57,034 bases of DNA from an uncultured Prevotellaceae bacterium (GCA_902801375.1 CADCIB010000018.1:1-57034), one strand, 5' to 3'; shown: positions 7,433 through 16,609, counted from the first letter of the stretch. Notes: generated by a model not told the origin, from the letters alone. Numbers and translations are program-made.

Positions 7433-8266
7433 ATGGTGCAGAAGCAGATACTTTTGATCAACGACCTGGCGGGCTACGGCAAGGTGGCGACGGCAGCCAT
7501 GCTGCCCATCCTCTCGTATATGGGCCATCCTGTGTACAACCTGCCGACGGCGCTGGTGTCGAACACGCTCGACTATGGGAAATTCAACATCATGGAGACC
7601 ACCGACTATATGGAGGGCGTGTTTCCCGTGTGGAAAGAGCTGGGCTTTTCGTTCGATGCCATTGCTACGGGATTCATCTGTTCTGAACGGCAGGCCCGAT
7701 TGGTTGCAGACTATTGCCGCGAGCAGGCCGCTCACGGGACGGTCATCTATGTCGATCCTATCATGGGCGACGAGGGCAAGCTCTACAACGGGGTGACACC
7801 CGACCGCGTGGAATGCATGCGGGAGATGATTGGTGTGGCCAACCTGATTTTCCCCAACTATACAGAGGCAGCCTATCTGACGGGTTCTGAATACCATCCG
7901 GAAGGCGTCAGTTGGGAGGAAGCACGGCGGCTGATCGATGAGCTGCGCGCCATTGGGACACGTTCGGCCTTGATCACCAGCATGCTTGTGAAAGACGATC
8001 AGGGCCTAGGCCACAATGCCGTTGCTGGCTTTAACGAGGCCACCAATGAGTATTTCCTGCTGCCCTATACGGAGATACCCGTCCATTTCCCAGGTACGGG
8101 CGACATGTTTTCGGCCATCCTCATTGGCCATCTGATGAACGACGTGCCCCTGAAACATGCCACGCGGCGGGCGATGGATGCCCTCTCGCGGCTGATCGAG
8201 GCCAACAAAGACAACGTGGACAAGAACCGCGGCATACCCGTGGAACATTTCCTCGACATGATTTAG
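7433..8266 (+). CDS. pyridoxamine/pyridoxal kinase
   Basis: The 277-residue protein is a PfkB-fold vitamin B6 kinase that would phosphorylate pyridoxal, pyridoxine or pyridoxamine using ATP. Visible motifs are LINDLAGYGKVA at the N-terminus (substrate loop), YVDPIMGDEGKLY, PNYTEAAYLTG and the anion-hole motif PGTGDMFSA near residue 220, which carries the catalytic Asp. The frame is open back to 7307, but the -7 box at 7409 and the family N-terminus (MVQKQILLIND) support 7433. It stands alone, 48 bases before argS, with a promoter of its own. Confidence 0.88.
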   Translation: MVQKQILLINDLAGYGKVATAAMLPILSYMGHPVYNLPTALVSNTLDYGKFNIMETTDYMEGVFPVWKELGFSFDAIATGFICSERQARLVADYCREQAAHGTVIYVDPIMGDEGKLYNGVTPDRVECMREMIGVANLIFPNYTEAAYLTGSEYHPEGVSWEEARRLIDELRAIGTRSALITSMLVKDDQGLGHNAVAGFNEATNEYFLLPYTEIPVHFPGTGDMFSAILIGHLMNDVPLKHATRRAMDALSRLIEANKDNVDKNRGIPVEHFLDMI

Positions 8267-8314
8267 ATTTTCTTTTTAAGACGACGATTATACGAATAGA
8301 ACGAATAAATAAAT

Positions 8315-10126
8315 ATGGAAAAGCAGTTGATCAGCGCAGTCGTGAAGGCTGTCAGTGAATTATACGGGCAGGAAGTACCCGAGAGTATGGTGCAGTTGCA
8401 GAAGACCAAAGCCGGCTTTGAGGGCAACCTCACGGTCGTGGTGTTCCCGTTTCTGAAGATGTCGCGCAAGAAACCCGACCTCACCGCTCAGGAAATGGGC
8501 GAATGGCTCGCAAAGAACTGCCCCCTGGTGGAAGGTTTCAATGCCGTCGGCGGATTCCTGAACCTCGTGCTGTCGCAGGCCGTTTGGGCTGACATGCTCC
8601 TAAAAATAGACGCTGACGAGCACTTCGGCGAGCGACAGGCTACAGACGATTCGCCCCTTGTGATGGTTGAATATTCATCGCCCAACACCAACAAGCCCCT
8701 CCATTTGGGCCATGTGCGCAACAACCTGCTCGGCTGGTCGCTGGCTCAGATATTGGCAGCTAACGGCAACCGCGTGGTGAAAACCAATATCGTGAACGAC
8801 CGCGGCATCCACATCTGCAAGTCGATGCTGGCGTGGTTGAAATACGGCAACGGCGAGACGCCTGAGTCGTCGGGCAAGAAGGGCGACCACCTCATCGGCG
8901 ACTACTATGTGGCTTTCGACAAGCACTACCGCGAAGAGGTGAAGGAACTGAAGGCGAAGTTCGTGGCCGAAGGTATGGACGACGAAAAGGCCGAAGAGAA
9001 AGCCAAGGCTGAGGCACCGCTCATTCAGGAAGCCCACGACATGTTGGTGAAGTGGGAGCAGGGCGACCCCGAGGTGCGTGCCTTGTGGGAGAAGATGAAC
9101 GCGTGGGTCTATGCTGGTTTCGATGAAACCTACCAGAAACTTGGTGTGGGCTTCGACAAGATATACTATGAAAGCCAGACCTACCTCAAAGGCAAGGCCA
9201 AGGTGCTGGAAGGACTGGAGAAAGGTGTCTTCGAGAAACACGATGACGGTTCTGTCTGGGCCGACCTGACCGACGAGGGACTGGACAAGAAAATCCTCTT
9301 GCGCAGCGATGGCACCAGCGTCTATATCACCCAGGACATCGGTACAGCGCAGATGCGCTTTACCGACTATCCCATCGACAAGATGATCTATGTGGTGGGC
9401 AACGAGCAAAACTACCACTTCCAGGTGCTCAGCATCCTGCTCGACCGCCTCGGCTTTAAGTGGGGACGTGAACTGGTGCACTTCTCTTATGGTATGGTGG
9501 AGCTGCCCAACGGCAAGATGAAGAGTCGTGAGGGAACGGTGGTCGATGCCGACGACCTCATCGAACTCATGATTACCGATGCCCGCCGCACCGCCGACGA
9601 GGCCGGAAAGAATGGCGACCTGACCGAGGAAGAGAAGCAAGAGATTGCCCGCATCGTGGGAATGGGTGCCCTGAAATACTTCATCCTGAAGGTGGACGCC
9701 CGCAAGAACATGCTCTTTAACCCCGAAGAGAGCATTGATTTCAACGGCAACACGGGTCCCTTCATCCAATACACCCACGCCCGCATCAAGAGCATCATGC
9801 GTAAGGCTGAGGAGTTGGGAGTGAAGAGCGAAGAGTTAGGAGTGGCTTTGGCTCCGCTGAACGAGAAGGAAATCAACCTCATCCAGAAGATGAACGACTA
9901 TGCCGCCGTCGTGGAACAGGCTGGTAAGGACTACTCTCCGAGCGGCATTGCCAACTACTGCTACGAGCTGACGAAGGAATTCAACCAGTGGTATCACGAC
10001 TATTCCGTACTCAATGCTGACGATGAACAGACCAAGCGCACCCGCCTGCTCATAGCTAAGAACGTGGCCAAGACCATCAAGAACAGCATGCGGCTGTTGG
10101 GCATCGAAGTGCCGGAGCGCATGTAA
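8315..10126 (+). CDS. argS: arginyl-tRNA synthetase
   Basis: This class I aminoacyl-tRNA synthetase charges tRNA-Arg with arginine. The 603-residue protein has the N-terminal Add-1 domain, the HIGH motif as HLGH in SSPNTNKPLHLGHVRNN (about residues 128-144), a KMSKS-type loop as GKMKSREGT (about 400) and a C-terminal anticodon-binding DALR domain. Around residues 499-513 the sequence EELGVKSEELGV is an in-frame insertion made of a repeated short DNA unit (see the repeat feature). It lies between the catalytic and DALR regions, where it is likely tolerated. A strong terminator follows the gene. Confidence 0.97.
   Translation: MEKQLISAVVKAVSELYGQEVPESMVQLQKTKAGFEGNLTVVVFPFLKMSRKKPDLTAQEMGEWLAKNCPLVEGFNAVGGFLNLVLSQAVWADMLLKIDADEHFGERQATDDSPLVMVEYSSPNTNKPLHLGHVRNNLLGWSLAQILAANGNRVVKTNIVNDRGIHICKSMLAWLKYGNGETPESSGKKGDHLIGDYYVAFDKHYREEVKELKAKFVAEGMDDEKAEEKAKAEAPLIQEAHDMLVKWEQGDPEVRALWEKMNAWVYAGFDETYQKLGVGFDKIYYESQTYLKGKAKVLEGLEKGVFEKHDDGSVWADLTDEGLDKKILLRSDGTSVYITQDIGTAQMRFTDYPIDKMIYVVGNEQNYHFQVLSILLDRLGFKWGRELVHFSYGMVELPNGKMKSREGTVVDADDLIELMITDARRTADEAGKNGDLTEEEKQEIARIVGMGALKYFILKVDARKNMLFNPEESIDFNGNTGPFIQYTHARIKSIMRKAEELGVKSEELGVALAPLNEKEINLIQKMNDYAAVVEQAGKDYSPSGIANYCYELTKEFNQWYHDYSVLNADDEQTKRTRLLIAKNVAKTIKNSMRLLGIEVPERM
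9809..9853 (+). repeat. short repeat (GAGTTGGGAGTGAAGAGCGA type) inserted in argS
   Basis: Two near-identical units, GAGTTGGGAGTGAAGAGCGA and GAGTTAGGAGTGGC, are translated as EELGVKSEELGVA. Similar units (GAGTTGGGAGT) form the 3' end of tsaB at 17245-17260. This family of short repeats is widespread between genes in Bacteroidetes; here it is in frame inside an essential gene. Confidence 0.75.
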
Positions 10127-10136
10127 CCCTTCTTAT

Positions 10137-10164
10137 AGGTCATGCGGCAGAAGCCGCATGACCT
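10137..10164 (+). terminator. terminator after argS
   Basis: A perfect 12-bp stem, AGGTCATGCGGC / GCCGCATGACCT, with loop AGAA, starts 11 bases after the argS stop. It is followed by a pyrimidine-rich TCCTCTATT. Confidence 0.8.
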
Positions 10165-10200
10165 TCCTCTATTAAACAACCCCCTTAAAAATAACGCTTT

Positions 10201-11583
10201 ATGACCCTTCATCGTATTCTCCCCCTCTTGTTGGTTGTCCTGTCTTTAAGTGCCTCTGCCCAAGAGGAAACCACCCTCCGGCTGTTTGATGAGGTGACCT
10301 TCTACGACGGTTATCTCTTTGAGAAGAATCCCGACAAAGACCTGCAGGACGGCATCCTGCGCCACAATACGTCGCTCTATGCCGTGCGCCTCACCGACGA
10401 GCAACTGTCGCTCATCGGCGATAGCCTGTGGATGAACGTCACAGTGAAGGCCTGTTGCGACAACTACGACCGCATCGGCAACGTCAACCTAGCCTTCGTA
10501 CCGAAAGGTGCCACCACCTATGACCCCTACGGAGTGAAGCGCATAGAGTTGGGTCGCTTCATCACTCCTTTCATGAACAAGAACAAGAATCCCAAGCAAG
10601 TGCCATATGCCTACGATATCCACTACGTCAGCCATATCCTGCGCGATGCCAAATGGCGCGCCGACTACGACATCTGGGCGGAGTTGGAGATATTCGGTAT
10701 TCCCTATGCCGCCAACCAACAAGTGGACGGTTGTGAGGGTCGCAGCGATGTGTTCCAAGGCACATTGGAGTGGGTGACGACACAGCCGGCAGCGGAAATG
10801 ACCGATAAGGACGTGCTCGTGCCCATCGTCATGAAGAAGCCAGAATACATGGGTCACAACTTGAACAACTACAGCGAGGCTGGCACCGATACCATCGGCA
10901 AGACCACAAAGACCTATGTCTTCGATGTGCCGGAAGATGTGGCCGATGCCCAGTTGGTGATTGTGACCTCGAATCACGGGGCCAACGAGGGAGGCGAGGA
11001 GTACAACCGCCGTTGGCATTACATCTATGTTGACGACGAGCTGATGCTCAGCTATAAACCTGGCCGCACTTCGTGCGAGCCGTTCCGCAAGTACAATACG
11101 CAGCCGAACGGCATCTACGGATGGGCTAAGCGTAGCGACAAGGCGTGGCAGTCGTTCTCGAACTGGTGCCCGGGCGATGTCATCGACAACCGCATCATTC
11201 TGCTGGGCGCTTTCTCGCAAGGGCAGCACAAGGTGCGCATCAGCGTGCCTGAAGCAGAGTTTGTTGACAAACAGGGCGACATTCCTGTGTCCATCTTCTT
11301 CCAGGGACTGACTGAAGGAACGTTCTATGTAGGTATCGACCGTCCCACCATCGCCCCTGAAGAGCAGCAAGTAAACATCAGTATGAATAGTGGCAGCCTG
11401 CAGATAGCGGCTCGCGAGACTGTGATCAACATTGAACTCTACGACCTTCAGGGCCGACTCTACACCCGTTTGGACGAGCAAAAGCCCATCGACATCAGTC
11501 GTTGTCCGTCGGGATGGTATCTCGTGAATGTGGAATTGGCCAACGGCATCATAGAAACGCATAAAGTGCTGATTAAGAAATGA
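10201..11583 (+). CDS. secreted PNGase F-like peptide N-glycosidase with sorting tail
   Basis: The 460-residue protein resembles peptide-N4-(N-acetyl-beta-glucosaminyl)asparagine amidase F, which removes N-glycans from glycoproteins. Signal peptide is about 1-20 (ending ASAQ). CDNYDRIGNVNLAF (about 86-99) matches the PNGase F stretch holding the catalytic Asp (here D90). HGANEGGEEYNRRWHYIYVDDE matches the region of the second acidic active-site residue, and SNWCPGD matches the conserved WCPG turn. After the two eight-stranded domains, an added tail of about 65 residues contains YDLQGR and ends in VLIKK, a type IX sorting-type signal. Its stop overlaps the RNase H start by four bases. Action on host or dietary glycoproteins is inferred. 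Confidence 0.85.
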   Translation: MTLHRILPLLLVVLSLSASAQEETTLRLFDEVTFYDGYLFEKNPDKDLQDGILRHNTSLYAVRLTDEQLSLIGDSLWMNVTVKACCDNYDRIGNVNLAFVPKGATTYDPYGVKRIELGRFITPFMNKNKNPKQVPYAYDIHYVSHILRDAKWRADYDIWAELEIFGIPYAANQQVDGCEGRSDVFQGTLEWVTTQPAAEMTDKDVLVPIVMKKPEYMGHNLNNYSEAGTDTIGKTTKTYVFDVPEDVADAQLVIVTSNHGANEGGEEYNRRWHYIYVDDELMLSYKPGRTSCEPFRKYNTQPNGIYGWAKRSDKAWQSFSNWCPGDVIDNRIILLGAFSQGQHKVRISVPEAEFVDKQGDIPVSIFFQGLTEGTFYVGIDRPTIAPEEQQVNISMNSGSLQIAARETVINIELYDLQGRLYTRLDEQKPIDISRCPSGWYLVNVELANGIIETHKVLIKK

Positions 11584-11990
11584 TTCCCCAACAAGCGGCT
11601 TGGGTCGTGGATGCGGCCTGTTCTGGCAACCCTGGTATGATGGAATATCGGGGTGTTGACTTGCAGACCAGGCAGCAGATTTTCCACTTTGGTCCGGTGT
11701 ATGGCACGAACAACATTGGTGAGTTCCTTGCCATTGTGCATGCTTTGGCCTTGATGGAGCGGCAGGGAATCCGTGACAAGGTCATCTTTTCCGACTCTTA
11801 CAATGCCATTCTGTGGGTGAAAAAGAAGCAATGTAAGACCAAGTTGGAACGTTCTGAGCGCACAGAACAGCTTTATCAAATTATAGAGCGTGCGGAGTTT
11901 TGGCTCCGCACGCACACCATTTCCACTCCTATCCTGAAATGGGAAACTGCCCAATGGGGTGAGATTCCTGCCGATTTCGGACGTAAATAG
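11580..11990 (+). CDS. ribonuclease H-type protein
   Basis: The 136-residue protein has the RNase H fold signature: VDAACSGNPG with the first catalytic Asp (D11), GEFLAIVHAL with the catalytic Glu (E48) and FSDSYNAILWV with the next Asp (D72). The C-terminal ADFGRK may supply the last acidic residue. It would cleave RNA in RNA-DNA hybrids. It is a short bacterial form without the N-terminal hybrid-binding domain. The ATG overlaps the stop of the PNGase-like gene (ATGA), although the functions are unrelated. Confidence 0.82.
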   Translation: MIPQQAAWVVDAACSGNPGMMEYRGVDLQTRQQIFHFGPVYGTNNIGEFLAIVHALALMERQGIRDKVIFSDSYNAILWVKKKQCKTKLERSERTEQLYQIIERAEFWLRTHTISTPILKWETAQWGEIPADFGRK

Positions 11991-12039
11991 TAGGAGTTGT
12001 TTTTTCCTGTTTTGTTTTGAACGCTTTTCCGCTGACGGC

Positions 12040-13476
12040 TTATAGGTAGCCGAGCCAGCGGAGAATGTCGTTGAGGTTGGCCACGACCATCAGCAGAATC
12101 AGTATGCCGAAACCTACGTACTCGGCGCGTATCATGAAATTCTCAGAGGGTTTGCGGCGCGTGATGATTTCATAGAGCAGGAACAGCACGTGGCCACCGT
12201 CGAGTGCCGGTATGGGCAGAATGTTCATGAAGGCAAGGATGATGCTGAGGAAAGCTGTCATGAGCCAGAAACGGTGCCAGTCCCACGACTCTGGGAAGAG
12301 GCTGCCGATGGCTCCAAAACCACCGAGCGACTTTGCACCGTCGGCAGTGAACACGTATTTCAAGTCGTTCACGTAGCCGCGCAGGATGTTCCATCCATAG
12401 GCGATGCCAGCCGGGAAACTCTCGAAGAAGCCATATTCCACCTTGGTCGGCTCATAGTAGGAGTAGAGGTTGGTCTGTCCTACACCCATGAGCAGGTCGG
12501 GCGAGAGCGTCAAGGCGATCGTGTCTTTTGCCACTTCTGCCATCCCCTCTGTCGACTTGGCATTGGCATCGGTCGTCGACTGCGAGGCATGCTCCACGGC
12601 AATGGTTATCTGGCGCAGAGCCAGACTGTCTTTGGCTGTCTTGGCCTCCGTCATGCGGTCGGAAAGGATGCCTATCTGGTGGGTGAACTCATTCCAGGAG
12701 TCTATCTCCACGCCATTGAGGGCACGAATCATATCACCCTTTTTCAACCCTGCCTTTTCTGCAGGTGTACCCGGCATGACGCTGTCGATTTCGGCTGGGA
12801 TGAACGGCCGTGCAAACTGCGGTTCCTCCTTGAGCATGGTGAGGAGCGACATGTCTTCAGGCATATTGAGGGTAATCTCTTTCTCGCCGCGCTTCACTGT
12901 GACGGTCTTGGCGTCTGCCATGTGGCGATATACATCGACGTCGAAACGCTCGAAGGTCTTGCCGTCGTAGCCCATGAGAATATCACCGTCGCGGAAGCCG
13001 ATGTCCTTGGCCGTCTGGTTGAACTTCATACCCATGGTCATGTCTTTCATGGCCATGTAGGAGTCGCCCCAGTAGAAGAGCACCATCGAATAGATGAACA
13101 GGGCGAGCAGGAAGTTCACCAGCACGCCGCCAATCATGATAAGCAGGCGCTGCCAAGCAGGCTTGGAACGGAACTCCCACGGCTGTACGGGTTGTTTCAT
13201 CTGTTCGGTGTCGAAACTCTCGTCTATCATTCCCGCTATCTTGCAATAGCCGCCGAGAGGCAGCCAGCCGACGCCGTACTCGGTGTCGCTCTTCTTGGGC
13301 TTGAACTTGAAGAGCTGTCCTTTCCATTTTCCGATACCCAGGTCGAAGAAAAGGTAGAACTTCTCGACGCGCACGCCAAAGAGTTTAGAGAAAAAGAAGT
13401 GGCCACCCTCGTGCAGCAGCACAAGTAGTGAAATGGCCAACATGAACTGTAACAGTCTAATCAGAAAAACTTCCAT
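12040..13476 (-). CDS. rseP: RIP metalloprotease, site-2 protease
   Basis: This intramembrane zinc protease cleaves anti-sigma factors and remnant signal peptides within the inner membrane. The 478-residue protein has HExxH as HEGGH (residues 22-26) in the first membrane segment and the second zinc ligand region PIPALDGGHVLF (Asp about 426). There is a PDZ domain at about 210-300 (TPAEKAGLKKGDMIRALNG). An Asp/Thr/Ala-rich insertion after the PDZ (QSTTDANAKSTEGMAEVAKD) is poorly conserved in appearance. It is the last gene of the DUF4290-murA-rimM-dxr-rseP cluster, typical of Bacteroidetes. It could process the anti-sigma factor encoded at 5230-5619; that link is inference. Confidence 0.95.
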   Translation of the reverse strand: MEVFLIRLLQFMLAISLLVLLHEGGHFFFSKLFGVRVEKFYLFFDLGIGKWKGQLFKFKPKKSDTEYGVGWLPLGGYCKIAGMIDESFDTEQMKQPVQPWEFRSKPAWQRLLIMIGGVLVNFLLALFIYSMVLFYWGDSYMAMKDMTMGMKFNQTAKDIGFRDGDILMGYDGKTFERFDVDVYRHMADAKTVTVKRGEKEITLNMPEDMSLLTMLKEEPQFARPFIPAEIDSVMPGTPAEKAGLKKGDMIRALNGVEIDSWNEFTHQIGILSDRMTEAKTAKDSLALRQITIAVEHASQSTTDANAKSTEGMAEVAKDTIALTLSPDLLMGVGQTNLYSYYEPTKVEYGFFESFPAGIAYGWNILRGYVNDLKYVFTADGAKSLGGFGAIGSLFPESWDWHRFWLMTAFLSIILAFMNILPIPALDGGHVLFLLYEIITRRKPSENFMIRAEYVGFGILILLMVVANLNDILRWLGYL

Positions 13477-13527
13477 GATTCTATTTTGCGATGTTTGTTG
13501 TTTTGTTTCGTTTTGTTATTCTCGTCG

Positions 13528-14679
13528 TTATCCTAAGATTTCCCGGGCGATGGCGCGAGCCTCGGCATCGGTCTTGAAATAGGTGTCGAGGGTGGGCGTG
13601 GCATCGAAAGTGGCGCGTTGCATGGTCTTCTCAATGACTTCGGCCATCTGCAGGAAACCACAGCGGTCGTGGCGGAAGGCCTCGTTCACCACCTCGTTGG
13701 CAGCATTCAGGATGCACGGCATATTGCCGCCTTGGTGCATAGCTTCGAAGGCCAAGGCCAGACATCGGAACTTCCGTGTGTCGGGTTCGAAGAATTCCAA
13801 AGGTTTCTGGAACAAGTCTAGACGGTCACCCTTGAGCAGGAGCCGTTCGGGGAAGGAGAAAGCATATTGGATAGGCAGGCGCATGTCGGGCACACCGAGT
13901 TGCGCTTTCACCGAACCGTCGATGAACTGCACGGCGCTGTGGACGATGCTCTGCGGGTGAATCAGCACCTGTATCTTCTCCACAGGTACGCCGAAAAGCC
14001 ATTTCGCCTCTATCACCTCGAAGCCTTTGTTCATGAGCGAGGCCGAGTCGATGGTGATTTTCGCACCCATGTCCCACGTGGGATGCTTTAGGGCATCGGC
14101 GGCTGTGACGCTCTTCAGGCGTTCGTCGTCCATCAGTCGGAAGGGGCCGCCTGAGCAGGTGAGCAGTATTTTCTCTATCTCGTTGTCGCCTTCGCCCACA
14201 ATACTCTGGAAGATGGCGGAGTGCTCACTGTCGACAGGCAGGATGGGTGCATGGTGTTCTGCCGCCAATTGACAGATAAGCTCACCCGCCACGACCAGTG
14301 TCTCTTTGTTGGCTAAGCAGATCTTCTTCTTCGCTTGGATGGCTTTCACTGTGGGACCCAGTCCGGCGAAGCCCACCATGGCTGTGAGCACCATGTCGAT
14401 AGGAGCTGCCTGAACAATGTCCTCAAGCGCTTGTCGGCCAGCATAGACCTTGATGTCAGGCTCGTCGGCCAGAAGGTTTTTCAGCGTGTCGTAGTGTTGC
14501 TCGTTGGCAATGACCACGGCAGCAGGCTTGAACTGTCGTGCTTGTTGGGCCAATTGCTCATAACGGTTGTTGGCCGTCAGACAGTAGACTTCGTAGCGGT
14601 CGGGGTGCTGGCCTATGACATCGAGAGCCTGAGTGCCGATGGAGCCGGTGGAACCGAGTATGGCTATTTGTTTTTTCAT
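13528..14679 (-). CDS. dxr: 1-deoxy-D-xylulose 5-phosphate reductoisomerase
   Basis: This enzyme converts DXP to 2-C-methyl-D-erythritol 4-phosphate with NADPH in the non-mevalonate isoprenoid pathway. The 383-residue protein has the nucleotide-binding ILGSTGSIGTQALDVI at residues 7-22, ANKETLVVAGE, and the metal/substrate motif PVDSEHSAIFQ. Length is normal for the family. ispF of the same pathway is encoded at 22689-23174. The gene lies 51 bases before rseP and 44 bases after rimM in one operon. The upstream spacer contains GATGGTTGATGAGTGATGG, a short repeat. Confidence 0.97.
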   Translation of the reverse strand: MKKQIAILGSTGSIGTQALDVIGQHPDRYEVYCLTANNRYEQLAQQARQFKPAAVVIANEQHYDTLKNLLADEPDIKVYAGRQALEDIVQAAPIDMVLTAMVGFAGLGPTVKAIQAKKKICLANKETLVVAGELICQLAAEHHAPILPVDSEHSAIFQSIVGEGDNEIEKILLTCSGGPFRLMDDERLKSVTAADALKHPTWDMGAKITIDSASLMNKGFEVIEAKWLFGVPVEKIQVLIHPQSIVHSAVQFIDGSVKAQLGVPDMRLPIQYAFSFPERLLLKGDRLDLFQKPLEFFEPDTRKFRCLALAFEAMHQGGNMPCILNAANEVVNEAFRHDRCGFLQMAEVIEKTMQRATFDATPTLDTYFKTDAEARAIAREILG

Positions 14680-14683
14680 TCTT

Positions 14684-14722
14684 CTTGGATTGATGGTTGA
14701 TGAGTGATGGATGAGGAAGGAT
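14684..14722 (-). repeat. short repeat (GATGGTTGATGAGTGATGGA type) before dxr
   Basis: The rimM-dxr spacer consists of degenerate GATGAGT/GATGGTT units, another class of short Bacteroidetes spacer repeat. It sits directly upstream of the dxr start. Confidence 0.45.
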
Positions 14723-14723
14723 G

Positions 14724-15242
14724 CTAAAGAGTGAGTAGGCCTTCGGGTATAGTGATATGGATTTCTCGCTCTTGCCAGTCGATGTCGGCAATCAGTTCTT
14801 CGGCAGCCGGAACGAGAATTGAGCCGTTTGCCGTTTCCACTTCCAACAGGATATTGATTGTCGAATCGTCTACCCCCGTGATGGTGCCCACCAGTTTTCC
14901 GGTGGAAGCATCTTTCAGCTGCATACCTTCCAGACGGTTCCAGGTGAGGGCCTCCTCGTCGGTGTCGGCCAGACTGTGGGGGAAGAACACCTCACAGTTG
15001 GTCAGTTCGCGGGCCCGTTCCTGTGTGTCGATGCCATCGAACTTCATCAGCACGGTCTCATCGGTGCGGAAACGGTATTCCTCGATAAAGAAAGGCACCA
15101 GAATACCATCGACCATCAGCACCAGATAGTCGGCATCTACGCGGTCGAAAACATCGTCGTCGATATGGATGCTGACCTCGCCTTTGATGCCATGTGGTTT
15201 GCCGATACGGCCAATCTTGAATACTTCCTCTTCGCGAATCAT
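14724..15242 (-). CDS. rimM: 16S rRNA processing protein RimM
   Basis: RimM assists 30S subunit maturation by binding ribosomal protein S19. The 172-residue protein shows the N-terminal RimM barrel (IGRIGKPHGIKGEVSI) and the C-terminal PRC-barrel (LVGTITGVDDSTINILLEVE...GSILVPAAEELIADID). Length and motif order are normal. It is part of the murA-rimM-dxr operon with a 56-base gap after murA. Confidence 0.95.
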   Translation of the reverse strand: MIREEEVFKIGRIGKPHGIKGEVSIHIDDDVFDRVDADYLVLMVDGILVPFFIEEYRFRTDETVLMKFDGIDTQERARELTNCEVFFPHSLADTDEEALTWNRLEGMQLKDASTGKLVGTITGVDDSTINILLEVETANGSILVPAAEELIADIDWQEREIHITIPEGLLTL

Positions 15243-15298
15243 GGTGGTTTTGAGCGTTTGTGGGTCGTTGCGGAACAGCGACTTACTGGAATCTTTGG

Positions 15299-16609
15299 TT
15301 AGTTGCTGATGCGTTTGATGCAGGCACCGAGGGCATTCAGTCTCGACTCGATGTCCTGATAGCCACGGTCTATCTGGGCGATGTTGTCGATACGGCTTGT
15401 GCCGTTGGCGCTCAGTGCAGCAATGAGCAGGGCAATACCGGCGCGGATGTCGGGACTTGTCATGCGGCCGGCGCGTAAACGAAGCTTGCGGTCGTGCCCG
15501 ATGACAACGGCGCGATGCGGATCGCAGAGGATAATCTGTGCGCCCATGTCGATGAGTTTGTCGACAAAGAACAGACGGCTTTCAAACATCTTCTGGTGGA
15601 AGAGCACACTGCCGCGTGCCTGTGTGGCTACGACAATCAACACGGAGAGCAGGTCGGGGGTCAGTCCTGGCCATGGAGCATCGGCCAAGGTCATGATGGA
15701 TCCGTCGATAAACGACTCGATAGTGTAGTGGTTTTGCCGCGGGATAAAGAGATCGTCGCCTTCAGCCTTTATCTTCACGCCCAGCCGGCGGAAGGCATCG
15801 GGTATGATACCAAGGTTGCTCAGCGAAACGTCTTTGATGCGGATGCCGTCGCCCACCATGGCGGCCATACCGATGAATGAACCTACCTCAATCATGTCGG
15901 GCAACACGCGGTGTTCGGTGGCATGCAGTTCACGCACCCCTTCGATGGTGAGCAGGTTGCTGCCGATGCCTGTGATGCGTGCTCCCATGCTGTTGAGCAT
16001 GCGACAGAGTTGCTGGAGGTAGGGCTCGCAGGCTGCATTGTAGATGGTTGTGGTGCCTTTGGCGAAGATAGATGACATGATGACGTTGGCCGTACCGGTC
16101 ACCGAGGCCTCATCCAAGAGCATGTAACAACCCTTGAGCTGGCGTGCATGAATCTCGAAGACATTGCGGCTTTCGATGAAATTAAACTTCGCTCCCAAGT
16201 TGCGGAATCCCAGAAAGTGGGTGTCGAGACGGCGGCGTCCGATTTTGTCGCCACCAGGTTCGGCCACTACAGCCTTGCCAAAACGCGCCAACAACGGGCC
16301 GATCATCAGCACCGAACCGCGCAGTGCGGCGCATTTGCGGACGAACTCGTCGCTCTCTAAATAGTCCAAACGGACATCGTCGGCCTGGAAGACATAACTG
16401 CTATGACCTTGCTTTTCCACCTTCACGCCAATGTCGCGCAGCAAGGCGATGAGGTTGTTCACGTCAAGGATGTTGGGTATATTGTGGATCACCACCTGCT
16501 CGGAGGTGAGCAGTGTTGCACAGATCACCTCCAACGCTTCGTTCTTGGCACCTTGGGGAATGATGGTTCCCTGCAAGGGGTGGCCGCCTTCAATGATGAA
16601 TGACTCCAT
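15299..16609 (-). CDS. murA: UDP-N-acetylglucosamine 1-carboxyvinyltransferase, Asp-type
   Basis: MurA transfers enolpyruvate from PEP to UDP-GlcNAc, the first committed step of peptidoglycan synthesis. The 436-residue protein contains the substrate-binding AKNEALEVICATLLT (about 21-35) and a catalytic loop PGGDKIGRRRLDTHF. In E. coli MurA this loop carries Cys115; here the equivalent position is Asp (D121). That substitution is known from naturally fosfomycin-insensitive MurA enzymes. The gene starts 2 bases after the DUF4290 gene ends. Confidence 0.95.
   Translation of the reverse strand: MESFIIEGGHPLQGTIIPQGAKNEALEVICATLLTSEQVVIHNIPNILDVNNLIALLRDIGVKVEKQGHSSYVFQADDVRLDYLESDEFVRKCAALRGSVLMIGPLLARFGKAVVAEPGGDKIGRRRLDTHFLGFRNLGAKFNFIESRNVFEIHARQLKGCYMLLDEASVTGTANVIMSSIFAKGTTTIYNAACEPYLQQLCRMLNSMGARITGIGSNLLTIEGVRELHATEHRVLPDMIEVGSFIGMAAMVGDGIRIKDVSLSNLGIIPDAFRRLGVKIKAEGDDLFIPRQNHYTIESFIDGSIMTLADAPWPGLTPDLLSVLIVVATQARGSVLFHQKMFESRLFFVDKLIDMGAQIILCDPHRAVVIGHDRKLRLRAGRMTSPDIRAGIALLIAALSANGTSRIDNIAQIDRGYQDIESRLNALGACIKRISN

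Noticed and set aside
8675-9778. 367-codon frame antisense to argS
   Set aside because: Lies wholly within argS, which has all synthetase motifs; no independent signals.
12190-13428. 412-codon frame antisense to rseP
   Set aside because: Shadow frame; rseP has the HEGGH and LDGG motifs on the opposite strand.
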